DNA of 64,000 nt from Chryseobacterium viscerum (GTDB taxonomy: Bacteria > Bacteroidota > Bacteroidia > Flavobacteriales > Weeksellaceae): NCBI RefSeq assembly GCF_025949665.1, contig NZ_JAPDFT010000002.1, positions 496,001-560,000 of the forward strand, read 5' to 3'. Within the stretch, counting starts at the first letter, position 1; every line of letters starts with the position of its first letter. The notes under the pieces were generated by a model. It had not been told where the DNA came from. It saw only the letters and a list, made by a program, of their open reading frames with translations, and ran no database searches. Below are positions 43,269-51,070 of this stretch, one piece after another. Both the position numbers and the translations under genes were made by a program.

Positions 43269-43871
43269 ATGAAGAAAATTTTTGTTTTCTCTTCTCATCC
43301 TGAAAAGTCATCCAATGATTTTAAACAATATGAAGAAAGACATTTTGAAACTGAATTTATTTTTCTTGATAAACAGGAAAGCTTCTTAAGTACGCTACAA
43401 AATGTTATTAAAAGAAATCATGAAGAAGACTATGTGATCATTTCTACTTCTCAACACCATTTCAGTCCTTATTACACAGATGAATATATTCAGAATTGTA
43501 TTAATCAAGTTAAAAAATTGGATGGAGATGTACTGCTTGGAGGTGTTTTAAGCTTTGAAAAAGTTATTGAGGTTGCTGACCATATTTTTTGGATTGACGG
43601 TTTTAAAGGAGCACAATTTTTTATTATTTTCAATAAAACGTTTCCACTTTTCTTACAAAATGATTGTAATGATCAAATTCCTCTTGATGTATTTCTGTCA
43701 TCAAACCTGGAAGATGTTTTTCTGATACACCCATTCATTTCTCTATATAAAAATGATGGAAACACGCACTCCTTTGAAAATACTATTGATTTTCAAAACC
43801 TTAATGAAAATCCGGAAGATCTTCTGGAGGAGCTTTCTCAAATAAAAAAATACTACAGCTATGAGTCATAA
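43269..43871 (+). CDS. GT25-like protein lacking the acidic motif (diverged paralogue)
   Basis: The 200-residue protein aligns with its downstream neighbour: VLLGGVLSF matches ILSGGIGGG, HIFWIDGFKGAQFFIIFNKTF matches RFWINHFWCTQFMVIYSRFF, and the PLDVFL..HPFISLYKN end matches. However, the Glu-Asp-Asp motif of GT25-type enzymes (VEDDHVF) is replaced by STSQHHF, so the metal/nucleotide-sugar site looks lost. It may be inactive or regulatory. It overlaps the next gene by 11 bases. Similarity is from inspection only. Confidence 0.7.
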   Translation: MKKIFVFSSHPEKSSNDFKQYEERHFETEFIFLDKQESFLSTLQNVIKRNHEEDYVIISTSQHHFSPYYTDEYIQNCINQVKKLDGDVLLGGVLSFEKVIEVADHIFWIDGFKGAQFFIIFNKTFPLFLQNDCNDQIPLDVFLSSNLEDVFLIHPFISLYKNDGNTHSFENTIDFQNLNENPEDLLEELSQIKKYYSYES

Positions 43872-44529
43872 TCATTTTTCAGATATAATGATCCCCACTT
43901 ATATTATTAACATGAAACACAGGGAGGATCGAAGGGAAAGTATTGTAAAAGAATTTGATGGGAAACCTGAATTTGACTGCCGTATTGTAGAAGCCTGCGT
44001 ACACGAGAAAGGAAATATAGGACTATGGGAAAGCATTAAAAAGACAGTAAACATTGCGATTCAAAATGAGGATGATGTCATTATCATTGTAGAAGATGAT
44101 CATGTTTTTACAAAACATTATAGCAGGGATTCATTTATAGAAAACATTATAGAATCTAATGAACAGGGAGCCGATATCTTATCCGGAGGTATTGGAGGAG
44201 GCTTTAGATTTGTTGTCCCTATTACAGAAAACAGATTTTGGATCAATCATTTCTGGTGTACCCAATTCATGGTGATATACAGCCGTTTTTTTGATCAGAT
44301 TCTTAATGCTGATTTTGGCCCGGAAGATACTGCAGATAACTTTTTATCACAGCTTACAGCTCATAAAATGGTTTTATATCCTTTTGTTTCTGTTCAGAAA
44401 GATTTTGGGTATTCTGACATCACAGCAGAAAATAATATCAGTGGAAATATTGAGCATTATTTTAAAACTGCAGATATTACCCTTCAGCTCTATCAGAAAA
44501 AATACAAACAATTGGTATTAGTTCAATAA
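43861..44529 (+). CDS. Glycosyltransferase family 25-like protein
   Basis: The 222-residue protein starts IPTYIINMKHREDRRESIV, the usual N-terminus of GT25 (lipooligosaccharide biosynthesis) proteins, and contains IIIVEDDHVF, the Asp/Glu-rich metal-binding motif. These enzymes transfer sugars from UDP donors; the acceptor is unknown. It lies in the same short operon as a diverged paralogue and ends at a perfect terminator opposite the Cys-peptide unit. Its placement beside peptide genes suggests possible peptide or glycan modification, which is inference. Confidence 0.82.
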   Translation: MSHNHFSDIMIPTYIINMKHREDRRESIVKEFDGKPEFDCRIVEACVHEKGNIGLWESIKKTVNIAIQNEDDVIIIVEDDHVFTKHYSRDSFIENIIESNEQGADILSGGIGGGFRFVVPITENRFWINHFWCTQFMVIYSRFFDQILNADFGPEDTADNFLSQLTAHKMVLYPFVSVQKDFGYSDITAENNISGNIEHYFKTADITLQLYQKKYKQLVLVQ

Positions 44530-44530
44530 A

Positions 44531-44559
44531 AAAGAGAGAACAAAACATGTTCTCTCTTT
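44531..44559. terminator. Bidirectional terminator, GT25-like pair versus peptide unit
   Basis: AAAGAGAGAACA and TGTTCTCTCTTT form a perfect 12-bp stem around AAACA, with T- and A-rich flanks. It ends both opposing units. Confidence 0.88.
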
Positions 44560-44585
44560 CTATATTCTCACTTTAAAAGAAGAAT

Positions 44586-44765
44586 CTAACAGCATTGATA
44601 ATAACCCGGAGAGCTGCAGTATGCGAGTTCATTTCCTCTTGATGCACAGGCCGCAGACTTGCAGTTACATGATGATGGACCTGATCCTGCTTTAATAATT
44701 CTCATTTCACTTCTGCTCATGTTATTTTTCATAACATTCAGACTTATCTTTTGTAATTTTTTCAT
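44586..44765 (-). CDS. Six-Cys leader peptide B1
   Basis: A 59-residue minus-strand ORF, identified by hand from the sequence. The leader (MKKLQKISLN and MSRSEMRIIKAGSG) is nearly identical to that of peptide B2 at 45693-45875. The core has six cysteines at 33, 35, 40, 50, 58 and 59, giving C-x-C-x4-C-x9-C-x7-CC; B2 has the same layout with one residue less in the third gap. The start lies 30 bases after the DUF6625-like stop. Three disulfides are plausible. Cleavage near AGSG is inferred. Confidence 0.88.
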   Translation of the reverse strand: MKKLQKISLNVMKNNMSRSEMRIIKAGSGPSSCNCKSAACASRGNELAYCSSPGYYQCC

Positions 44766-44795
44766 GGTCTTTTTTTTAATTAATAATTATCGTGA

Positions 44796-45626
44796 TTACC
44801 AATAAATTCTAGTAGGACTTACATTATAGGTGTTCGGGATTTTTGAAGGTACTTTTTCGGGGTTGTATACTTTTTTAAGCCAGAACATGTGAAACATAAT
44901 GGCTTCATATTTATTTTTATAAATAATTTTTCCGTTATCAAACTTTACTCTGCCAGTGTAGCCTTCCATCAGAATAAAGTCAAAATGGGTTCTGAGAAGT
45001 CCGTCTCTTTCAGCATTTTTCATGATATGGGTAAAGCTTTCAATCTCAGTTTCAATCTCAAAAATAGGCATTCCTTCTGCAAGATCATCCCAAACAAAGT
45101 TGCATTCATCAAAACAGAAGTGGTCTGACATAGAAAATACCTTTTTAAAATCCTTACTTCTTTTGAAAAAAGTATTCAGCAGTTCATTATTCCTGTACAG
45201 TCCAAAACAACCGGTAGTATAATCATCTCTTACGCTGATATAGTCATAGCTGCCAAGAAATTCATTGGTAAAAAAAGCTCTTATATCTCCATAAATAAGA
45301 TCGAGATCGCAGTGTCCCCAGAAGTCATATCCTTCTATCAATTCAGGGAACATGAAGCCGTAAGCCGGCTTAAAATCACACAATTTATAAGGATAATCAA
45401 TATTAATTGTAAACCCGAGCTTATTTGAGGTTTCATCAATGATATCATTCAGGCTTTTATGAACTATTTTAACATTATCAGGAACATTTTTTACCGGTTC
45501 GGCATTATCCGTAATAATGATAAAATCTACACTTGGATTAAAAGCACAGGAATGCAGGTAATAGGGCATATACCAGGGATATTTACCATACCAGCAGGTA
45601 ATTAAAACTAAACTTGGTGTTTTCAT
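44796..45626 (-). CDS. DUF6625-like glycosyltransferase-fold protein
   Basis: The 276-residue protein starts SLVLITCWYGKYPWYMPYYL and contains YDFWGHCDLDLIYGDIRAF around residue 105, a DxD-like motif of GT-A enzymes, then RDDYTTGCFGLYRNNELL. I recall such proteins annotated as DUF6625, found beside glycan genes. It likely uses a nucleotide sugar, but donor and acceptor are unknown. It is encoded between the two six-Cys peptides on the same strand, so a link to peptide modification is possible. Confidence 0.78.
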   Translation of the reverse strand: MKTPSLVLITCWYGKYPWYMPYYLHSCAFNPSVDFIIITDNAEPVKNVPDNVKIVHKSLNDIIDETSNKLGFTINIDYPYKLCDFKPAYGFMFPELIEGYDFWGHCDLDLIYGDIRAFFTNEFLGSYDYISVRDDYTTGCFGLYRNNELLNTFFKRSKDFKKVFSMSDHFCFDECNFVWDDLAEGMPIFEIETEIESFTHIMKNAERDGLLRTHFDFILMEGYTGRVKFDNGKIIYKNKYEAIMFHMFWLKKVYNPEKVPSKIPNTYNVSPTRIYW

Positions 45627-45692
45627 AGGCTAAAAAAATTCTGTAATTGCAGAATTGCAATTACAGAAAAAATATAAATTATTTTTGTTTGA

Positions 45693-45875
45693 CTAGCAGC
45701 ATTTTGCCGGCCATCCACCACCACATACAGCTCTCATACCGTTCATATAGCAGTATTGTGAGTTACAGTTACAAGTTCCCGGCTCACCTCCAGAACCAGC
45801 TTTGATAACTCTCATTTCGTTTCTGCTCATTTCGTTTTTCATGGCATTTAAGCTCAACTTTTGTAATTTTTTCAT
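45693..45875 (-). CDS. Six-Cys leader peptide B2
   Basis: A 60-residue precursor-like peptide. The leader MKKLQKLSLNAMKNEMSRNE continues MRVIKAGSGG; the core begins after it and has cysteines at 35, 37, 42, 51, 59 and 60 (C-x-C-x4-C-x8-C-x7-CC). It shares leader and Cys layout with B1. No Sec signal is present, so a dedicated exporter would be needed. It sits 80 bases downstream of the VKOR/DsbA fusion gene, the likely enzyme for its disulfides. Confidence 0.88.
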   Translation of the reverse strand: MKKLQKLSLNAMKNEMSRNEMRVIKAGSGGEPGTCNCNSQYCYMNGMRAVCGGGWPAKCC

Positions 45876-45955
45876 AGAAATTTGTTTTAATTTGTTTGCC
45901 TACTCTTTAGATTTTCGGCTTCCTCTTTGTATAATTATTATAATAATTTCGTCTG

Positions 45956-47581
45956 TTATCTGTATTCTACTTCCAGTTCTTTTACAGAATCAAGCTGTTC
46001 ATTCCATTCATCTTCAATAAGATCTGGCATAAATACTTCCATATACTTTTTATTGAGTCTTACAGGATATGCATAATTGTTGATAAAGTAATGCGGTGTG
46101 AAAAACAGGTTATTCTGTAAATTTTCATAAGAAACAGAAACCAGCTTATTCAATAAAAATGTTCTGTTTTCCAGGGTAGTACTGTATTTTTTCAGCCATT
46201 TTTCTGCATTTCGGTGGCTATACCAATCATGAAGAGCCTCAATAAATTTCTGTTCGTTTTTTGTTTGGTATATGTTCAGTAATTGAATCAGCATTTCTTC
46301 TACTTCTGCTGTTACAACTCCTGTCATATTAAACCTGATTTTGATGTTAACCTGATCTTTATATCGATTGTAAACTCTCTGCAAAAAATCATGCGCTTCT
46401 CTGCAGTATCCACATAAAGGGCTTGTAATAAAAGTAATGGTTACCGGAGCATTCGGATTCCCCAGTAAGATAGGATCTGCTTTTAAAACAAGAGGTTCTG
46501 TACTTGTCAGAATATTTTTGAAATAAGGATAATGCCTAATGTATCTTGAGTCAAACTCCGCGTCTTTCTTTAATTTTCCGTAGTTTATTAAAGATTTCTT
46601 AATTAAAAAGTAAGTTCCTGCAAACGCAATTATTACCGCAGCCAAAATCAAAACTATTGAAAGATCAAGGTTCATGTTATTTAGAATTCCTGTCGTATTA
46701 AACGCCAGATAAATAAGCTGTGCATAGATTACCCCAATAATGCTTAAACATATCGGGCACCATTTCTGCTCTACTTTCATCTGAAAATAAACAGAATACA
46801 AGGTAAATGGAATGCATGCCAGCAAAGAAACGGCAATCAGAAAATAATAGTTATTGATAAGCTCCTGATTGAAAACAAGCAATGAAAAAAGTTGGGTTCC
46901 AAAAAGAAAAACACTGAGATCACTCAATTTGAATCCTGCAATCTTCCCTTTTTCAGAATTGATGATCTGGCTGCAGCTTGACTTCTCACTACCATCACAA
47001 AACTGTGAAGAAAAGCCTGACTCCAGCCCTAATTCTGTTTTTATAGCTTCAAAGGATAAGAATAAGCCCACCATGGTAATCGCTCCAAAACCACTTAAAA
47101 ACCACCCGCCGATAAAATATAATATCACCAATACTGCACAAAAGATAAATGCTGGTAAAAGTTTGTTATAAAAAGAATTAGTTGATTTTGAGATCTCCCC
47201 ATTATTTTCAGCAGCCAGTACTGCTCCTGTCCATAAACTTTGCATTTCAGAAAGGAGAATATTTTTTTGGACTCCTTCATGATCAGTATATAAAATGCTT
47301 TGTCCCTTTTTTTCAATATAGGATAAAATCAAATGTTTATTTCCTACATCTAATATGGTAAGAAAAGTATCCGGTAAATGATCAAAATCTTCAAAGCCAA
47401 TTGTAAAAGCCCCATTTGGAATACCAAAAAAGCCAAGAGCATCACTGAAAGCCAATAGACTCGGCGTTTCCGGGTGAGATTCTACCTGATAGATATAATC
47501 ATTCTTATCATTCTTATCAATCTTTATATCAATTGATTTCAGATATAAAAAAACTGCATTAATTTCTTTTCGTAGTTCCAT
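45956..47581 (-). CDS. C39-like/VKOR/DsbA-type fusion protein (disulfide-forming)
   Basis: The 541-residue protein has three parts. Residues 1-125 look like a C39 peptidase domain (HPETPSLLAFSDALGFFGI and SLWTGAVLAAE) but lack an obvious catalytic Cys/His pair. Residues 140-330 form a VKOR membrane domain with loop cysteines 195 and 203 and active-site CPIC at 275-278. Residues 360-541 are a thioredoxin/DsbA domain with CGYC at 390-393 and a cis-Pro in FFTPHYFINN. VKOR fusions oxidise a Trx partner and so make disulfides. It likely folds the six-Cys peptides encoded downstream. Confidence 0.88.
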   Translation of the reverse strand: MELRKEINAVFLYLKSIDIKIDKNDKNDYIYQVESHPETPSLLAFSDALGFFGIPNGAFTIGFEDFDHLPDTFLTILDVGNKHLILSYIEKKGQSILYTDHEGVQKNILLSEMQSLWTGAVLAAENNGEISKSTNSFYNKLLPAFIFCAVLVILYFIGGWFLSGFGAITMVGLFLSFEAIKTELGLESGFSSQFCDGSEKSSCSQIINSEKGKIAGFKLSDLSVFLFGTQLFSLLVFNQELINNYYFLIAVSLLACIPFTLYSVYFQMKVEQKWCPICLSIIGVIYAQLIYLAFNTTGILNNMNLDLSIVLILAAVIIAFAGTYFLIKKSLINYGKLKKDAEFDSRYIRHYPYFKNILTSTEPLVLKADPILLGNPNAPVTITFITSPLCGYCREAHDFLQRVYNRYKDQVNIKIRFNMTGVVTAEVEEMLIQLLNIYQTKNEQKFIEALHDWYSHRNAEKWLKKYSTTLENRTFLLNKLVSVSYENLQNNLFFTPHYFINNYAYPVRLNKKYMEVFMPDLIEDEWNEQLDSVKELEVEYR

Positions 47582-47604
47582 GGTTATAGTTTGAGTTATT
47601 TATA

Positions 47605-48384
47605 CTATCTCTCTATAGTATTATCATTATCCCTGTAATATTTTTTTATTGATTCGGCCTGATGATTCATTTTACTCATCATCTCTTCATTTTTAGAGAC
47701 ATCAGACATACTTTGCATTAGAACAGACAGTGGATCTTTAATGAAGTTTGTTTTATTTTTAATGTAGGCTTCTTTTGACATCACAGCCTCATCCATAATT
47801 GATTCGGTGAACAGCTTGTCCCGTACATTTTTTTTACTTCCCACCAATTTCCAGTGATATTCATTATCCGCATCGCTTAGTTCTACAATAAACCCTGGAA
47901 GCCCCATAAAAATATAGGGACCATCAAAAACAGGAATCTCCTGAGTAAACCAGGCTATCCAATGTCTACCACCATAATCTGCCTCTGCTTTTTGTGTATG
48001 CAGTCTTCCTGTGATTCTGTTCTCTGATGAAAGTTTCCAATGAATATCAACGGGCTCTTTATAAGAAACAGTCCCTATGAACAAATCATCTTTTACAGTA
48101 ACGGATGGAGTTTCGAGGTCTTTTACCACTTTAAAATTCATGGTTTCCAATGATAAAAAGGGTAAATAAGCCTGTGCGGCCAATAGAGAGTCTGACTCGA
48201 ATTTTTCCTTTCGCATGAAAACGGATCCTTTATCAAGGCTGTCCAGATAGAAAAGATCTTTCTTAAAGGTTTTATTTTTTGTAGAAGGTTTATACGTAAG
48301 CTCATAGTAAAAACGATGAACCTGCCCAGCACAGGTGCAGGAAAATAAAACTACAAAAAAAACGAAAAGATTAACTTTTTTCAT
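47605..48384 (-). CDS. GLPGLI-family secreted protein
   Basis: The 259-residue protein has a signal peptide (MKKVNLFVFFVVLFSCTCAG; the LFSC could also be a lipobox) and the family motif GPYIFMGLPGFIVELSD near residue 160. GLPGLI proteins are secreted in Bacteroidota, and their function is unknown. It is the first gene of the minus-strand unit, with the VKOR fusion 23 bases downstream and a strong promoter upstream. A role in handling or sensing the exported peptides is inference from position. Confidence 0.9.
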   Translation of the reverse strand: MKKVNLFVFFVVLFSCTCAGQVHRFYYELTYKPSTKNKTFKKDLFYLDSLDKGSVFMRKEKFESDSLLAAQAYLPFLSLETMNFKVVKDLETPSVTVKDDLFIGTVSYKEPVDIHWKLSSENRITGRLHTQKAEADYGGRHWIAWFTQEIPVFDGPYIFMGLPGFIVELSDADNEYHWKLVGSKKNVRDKLFTESIMDEAVMSKEAYIKNKTNFIKDPLSVLMQSMSDVSKNEEMMSKMNHQAESIKKYYRDNDNTIER

Positions 48385-48406
48385 TTAAGTCTTCATGGTA
48401 CTGAGC

Positions 48407-48435
48407 CAAATATATCTCTTTTTATGGAAATACAA
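48407..48435 (-). promoter_or_regulatory. Promoter of the peptide/VKOR operon
   Basis: On the minus strand TTG (48433-48435), an 18-base spacer and TATATTTG (48407-48414) match the Bacteroidota TTTG/TAnnTTTG promoter. Start of transcription would be ~16 bases before the GLPGLI ATG. The upstream region 48436-48600 is AT-rich and holds no gene that I can see. Confidence 0.68.
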
Positions 48436-48610
48436 TACTTCTGAAATTATTTACAGCAAAGAAAAATTTGAAAACAACACTATTGTCTCTAAATGATATT
48501 ATAAATCAAACAGATAACATCTTTTTATCAAAAAAAATATTTTTTTAGAGAAATTTATAAATATCCTTTATCGGTGAAAAAAAACAGCAAAAACTAATTT
48601 ATGGAATAAA

Positions 48611-48634
48611 AAAAAACACCACTAAATGGTGTTT
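48611..48634 (-). terminator. Terminator of nth
   Basis: On the minus strand AAACACCA pairs with TGGTGTTT around 5 bases, then a run of T. It lies about 55 bases past the nth stop. Confidence 0.8.
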
Positions 48635-48690
48635 ATATGACCCGATTGTCAACTAAAAACAGTTGTAAAAATCTTAAATAATGTTAAACC

Positions 48691-49311
48691 TTATTTTTCA
48701 AACATCATTTTTGTAATAAAATCCTTCTCTCCTTTTCCTCTTGCCGGAGAATATTCTCTTCCATAGAAAATGATCTGAAGGTGAAGTTTATTCCATACTT
48801 CTTCTGGAAATAAGCTCTTTGCATCACGCTCTGTTTCCACCACATTTTTTCCTGAGGTAAGCTTCCACTGTGTCATCAGACGATGAATATGTGTATCTAC
48901 CGGGAAAGCAGGAAACCCAAACCCTTGGCTCATTACTACTGATGCTGTTTTGTGCCCTACTCCCGGAAGGGCCTCCAGTTCCTCATAAGTCTGAGGAACA
49001 ATACCATTGTGTCTTTCCAACAGAAGTTCAGCCATTCTTTTCAGGTTTTTGGCCTTTGTATTGGATAGTCCTATTTCTTTGATCAGTTCTTTGATTTCAA
49101 ATTCTTCCAGCTTAGCCATTCTTTGTGGCGTTCCTGCAACGGCAAAAAGGTCGGGAGTAACCTGGTTTACTTTTTTATCTGTGGTTTGTGCAGAAAGTGC
49201 TACAGCAACCATCAAGGTATACGGATCGGTGTGATCTAACGGAATAGGCGTTGTAGGATATAATTTATCCAGTTCTATCTGAACGAGCTCAGCTCTTTGT
49301 TTTTTTGTCAT
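48691..49311 (-). CDS. nth: Endonuclease III-like DNA glycosylase without the C-terminal Fe-S cysteines
   Basis: The ATG at 49311 gives 206 residues; a TTG 21 bases earlier was rejected. HhH-GPD features are present: the helix-hairpin-helix LEALPGVGHKTASVV with the catalytic Lys, and FPVDTHIHRL with the catalytic Asp. It excises oxidised pyrimidines and nicks the abasic site. The C-terminus reads IIFYGREYSPARGKGEKDF and lacks the usual four-Cys [4Fe-4S] loop, so it is a cluster-free variant. It is divergent from bcp. Confidence 0.92.
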   Translation of the reverse strand: MTKKQRAELVQIELDKLYPTTPIPLDHTDPYTLMVAVALSAQTTDKKVNQVTPDLFAVAGTPQRMAKLEEFEIKELIKEIGLSNTKAKNLKRMAELLLERHNGIVPQTYEELEALPGVGHKTASVVMSQGFGFPAFPVDTHIHRLMTQWKLTSGKNVVETERDAKSLFPEEVWNKLHLQIIFYGREYSPARGKGEKDFITKMMFEK

Positions 49312-49344
49312 GTAACGCTTAAATTTGAACAAAATTAAATCATT

Positions 49345-49794
49345 ATGCTGAAAGTTGGAGATAAATTACCTGAATTTGAAGAACTCAATCAAGACGGAGA
49401 AACAGTAGCCTCATCAAAATTAATTGGAAAAAAACTAGTGGTTTTCTTTTATCCACAAGCGAATACACCCACCTGCACAGTGGAAGCCTGCAACCTGAGC
49501 GATAATTATACTCAGCTTAAAAAAGCGGGATTTCAATTATTGGGAATAAGCGGTGATTCTGTAAAAAAACAGAAGAATTTCCACAGCAAATTTGCTTTCC
49601 CTTATGATCTTATTGCTGACGAAAACCGTAATGTCATCGAAAAGTTCGGGGTATGGCAAGAGAAAAAAACATTTGGAAAAACCTATATGGGAATTGTAAG
49701 AACCACTTTTATTTTTGATGAAAATGGCATTTGTACAAGAGTAATTGAAAAGGTGACTTCAAAGACTGCCGCTGAGCAGATTCTGGAAGGTTAA
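49345..49794 (+). CDS. bcp: Thioredoxin-dependent peroxiredoxin (Bcp/PrxQ)
   Basis: The 149-residue protein reduces hydroperoxides with thioredoxin as the electron donor. The peroxidatic site is ANTPTCTVEACNLSD with Cys44 (peroxidatic) and Cys49 (resolving), the PrxQ spacing. FPYDLIADENRNVIEKFGV and TFIFDENG are family segments. It lies divergent from nth, with 33 bases between the two ATGs, so their promoters overlap. A stem-loop follows the stop. Confidence 0.95.
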   Translation: MLKVGDKLPEFEELNQDGETVASSKLIGKKLVVFFYPQANTPTCTVEACNLSDNYTQLKKAGFQLLGISGDSVKKQKNFHSKFAFPYDLIADENRNVIEKFGVWQEKKTFGKTYMGIVRTTFIFDENGICTRVIEKVTSKTAAEQILEG

Positions 49795-49819
49795 TTTTTT
49801 AACACAAATATCACAAAGG

Positions 49820-49866
49820 CTTTCACAAATAACACTATTTAAAATATTATTTGTGAAAGTTTTTTA
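49820..49866. terminator. Bidirectional hairpin, bcp versus acetyltransferase
   Basis: CTTTCACAAATAA and TTATTTGTGAAAG pair perfectly (13 bp) around 14 bases, followed by a T run on the plus strand. Confidence 0.78.
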
Positions 49867-49873
49867 TTGTTAT

Positions 49874-50407
49874 TTATTCTGTTTCGTAATAGTTTAATTC
49901 TTCAGTTTCTCCAGGTAGAGTTACATATTTTTTAAATCTTAATCCCAACTTTTCGATCAGTTTTTGGGATGAAACGTTATCTTTTGAAATAATAGCAGAT
50001 ATTTTTGATAATCCAAACTCATCCATCCCAATAGATTTGACCTTCTGAGCTGCTTCAAAAGCATATCCTTTACCTTCAAATTCTTCCAGTAGAGAATACC
50101 CGATATCTACAATATCAAGCCCTTCTCTTTCGAAGATTCCTACAGCACCTACTTTTTCGTTTCCATCTTTAGTTACCAAAAGATAGTTTCCGAATCCAAG
50201 TCTTTCAATCTGTGGAGCAAATCTGTTCAGGATATAATTTTCGGCATCTTCAATGCTATTAACATTACGATTACCGATATGTTGAATAAATTTTGGTCTG
50301 TTATAAAGTTCAAAGACAAAATCTTTGTCTTCACTGGACATCGGACGAAGTATTAGTCGTTCAGTCTCATAAGTATTATCTGCGTTTGGGTGTTTTTTTG
50401 GACTCAT
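49874..50407 (-). CDS. GNAT-family N-acetyltransferase
   Basis: The 177-residue protein resembles RimJ/RimL-type acetyltransferases: ERLILRPMSSEDKDFVFELY at the start, NEKVGAVGIFEREGLDIVDIGYSLLEEFEGKGYAFEA in the acetyl-CoA site, and ISKDNVSSQKLIEKLGL. The substrate is unknown. Its start overlaps the upstream gene's 3' end by 32 bases on the same strand, so both are likely cotranscribed. Confidence 0.88.
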   Translation of the reverse strand: MSPKKHPNADNTYETERLILRPMSSEDKDFVFELYNRPKFIQHIGNRNVNSIEDAENYILNRFAPQIERLGFGNYLLVTKDGNEKVGAVGIFEREGLDIVDIGYSLLEEFEGKGYAFEAAQKVKSIGMDEFGLSKISAIISKDNVSSQKLIEKLGLRFKKYVTLPGETEELNYYETE

Positions 50408-51038
50408 CTTTCTTTGGTTCTTCTTTTTTTTCGATTTTTAAAAGTCTCGGGTTATTAGCACATTTTTTATTGTAAAGCTCAATATAGGTTCCATTGTCCT
50501 TTACATTGCTTACAGCACCTGTAGATTTATTTACAGTCACAGTATAATGTGTTTTCTGATAAGGACATTCCTTTGAGGTCAGTTTTCCAAGGTCCAGATA
50601 ATAATTCGATTGGTCTTCATGATAGTTACCTGCAAGGTCCTTGAACTCCTCATCTACCATATATCCCTCAGCAGCCAGCATTACAGCAGCTTCCTGAGCA
50701 TTATCAATCCGGTCTATGAACTTCTTAAGTCCCTCAACATCGGTAACATAATTTACTTTACCACCTTCTGAATAAGCTATATAATAAAAGCTGTCTTCAC
50801 TGGGAAAAAGATTAAATCCGGAGAACTGAGGAGTATAATTCACCTTACCCGAAATTTTTATTTCTTCACCTTTTCCATAGCTGTTGTATACCAATATCCA
50901 TGAGTCTACCCTATTGCCAGGGTTGATCTGCTGTAAAATATTCGGAATGCCTGAAAATTTTTTCTTCTCCTGAGAATATCCTAAGGTTCCCAAAAGTAAG
51001 AATGTAAGAATTATAAATTGGGTTGCAGCTTTTATCAT
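50376..51038 (-). CDS. Secreted protein of unknown function
   Basis: The 220-residue protein has a signal peptide (ILTFLLLGTLGYSQ) and a mature domain with several aromatic and Asn-rich stretches (FSGFNLFPSEDSFYYIAYSEGG, NYHEDQSNYYLDLGKLT). It has two cysteines near residues 160 and 190 (KECPYQKTHYTVTV, YNKKCANNPRLL) and a Lys/Glu-rich tail. No family was recognised. It overlaps the acetyltransferase gene by 32 bases and follows manC by 32 bases on the same strand. Confidence 0.7.
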   Translation of the reverse strand: MIKAATQFIILTFLLLGTLGYSQEKKKFSGIPNILQQINPGNRVDSWILVYNSYGKGEEIKISGKVNYTPQFSGFNLFPSEDSFYYIAYSEGGKVNYVTDVEGLKKFIDRIDNAQEAAVMLAAEGYMVDEEFKDLAGNYHEDQSNYYLDLGKLTSKECPYQKTHYTVTVNKSTGAVSNVKDNGTYIELYNKKCANNPRLLKIEKKEEPKKDESKKTPKRR

Positions 51039-51070
51039 AATTTAAAAATCAGCAGAAAATATACCAAATA

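Noticed and set aside
43269..48384. Classical lanthipeptide or lasso-peptide cluster
   Set aside because: No LanB/LanC/LanM, lasso cyclase, radical SAM or grasp enzyme is encoded near the peptides; the content fits disulfide formation instead.
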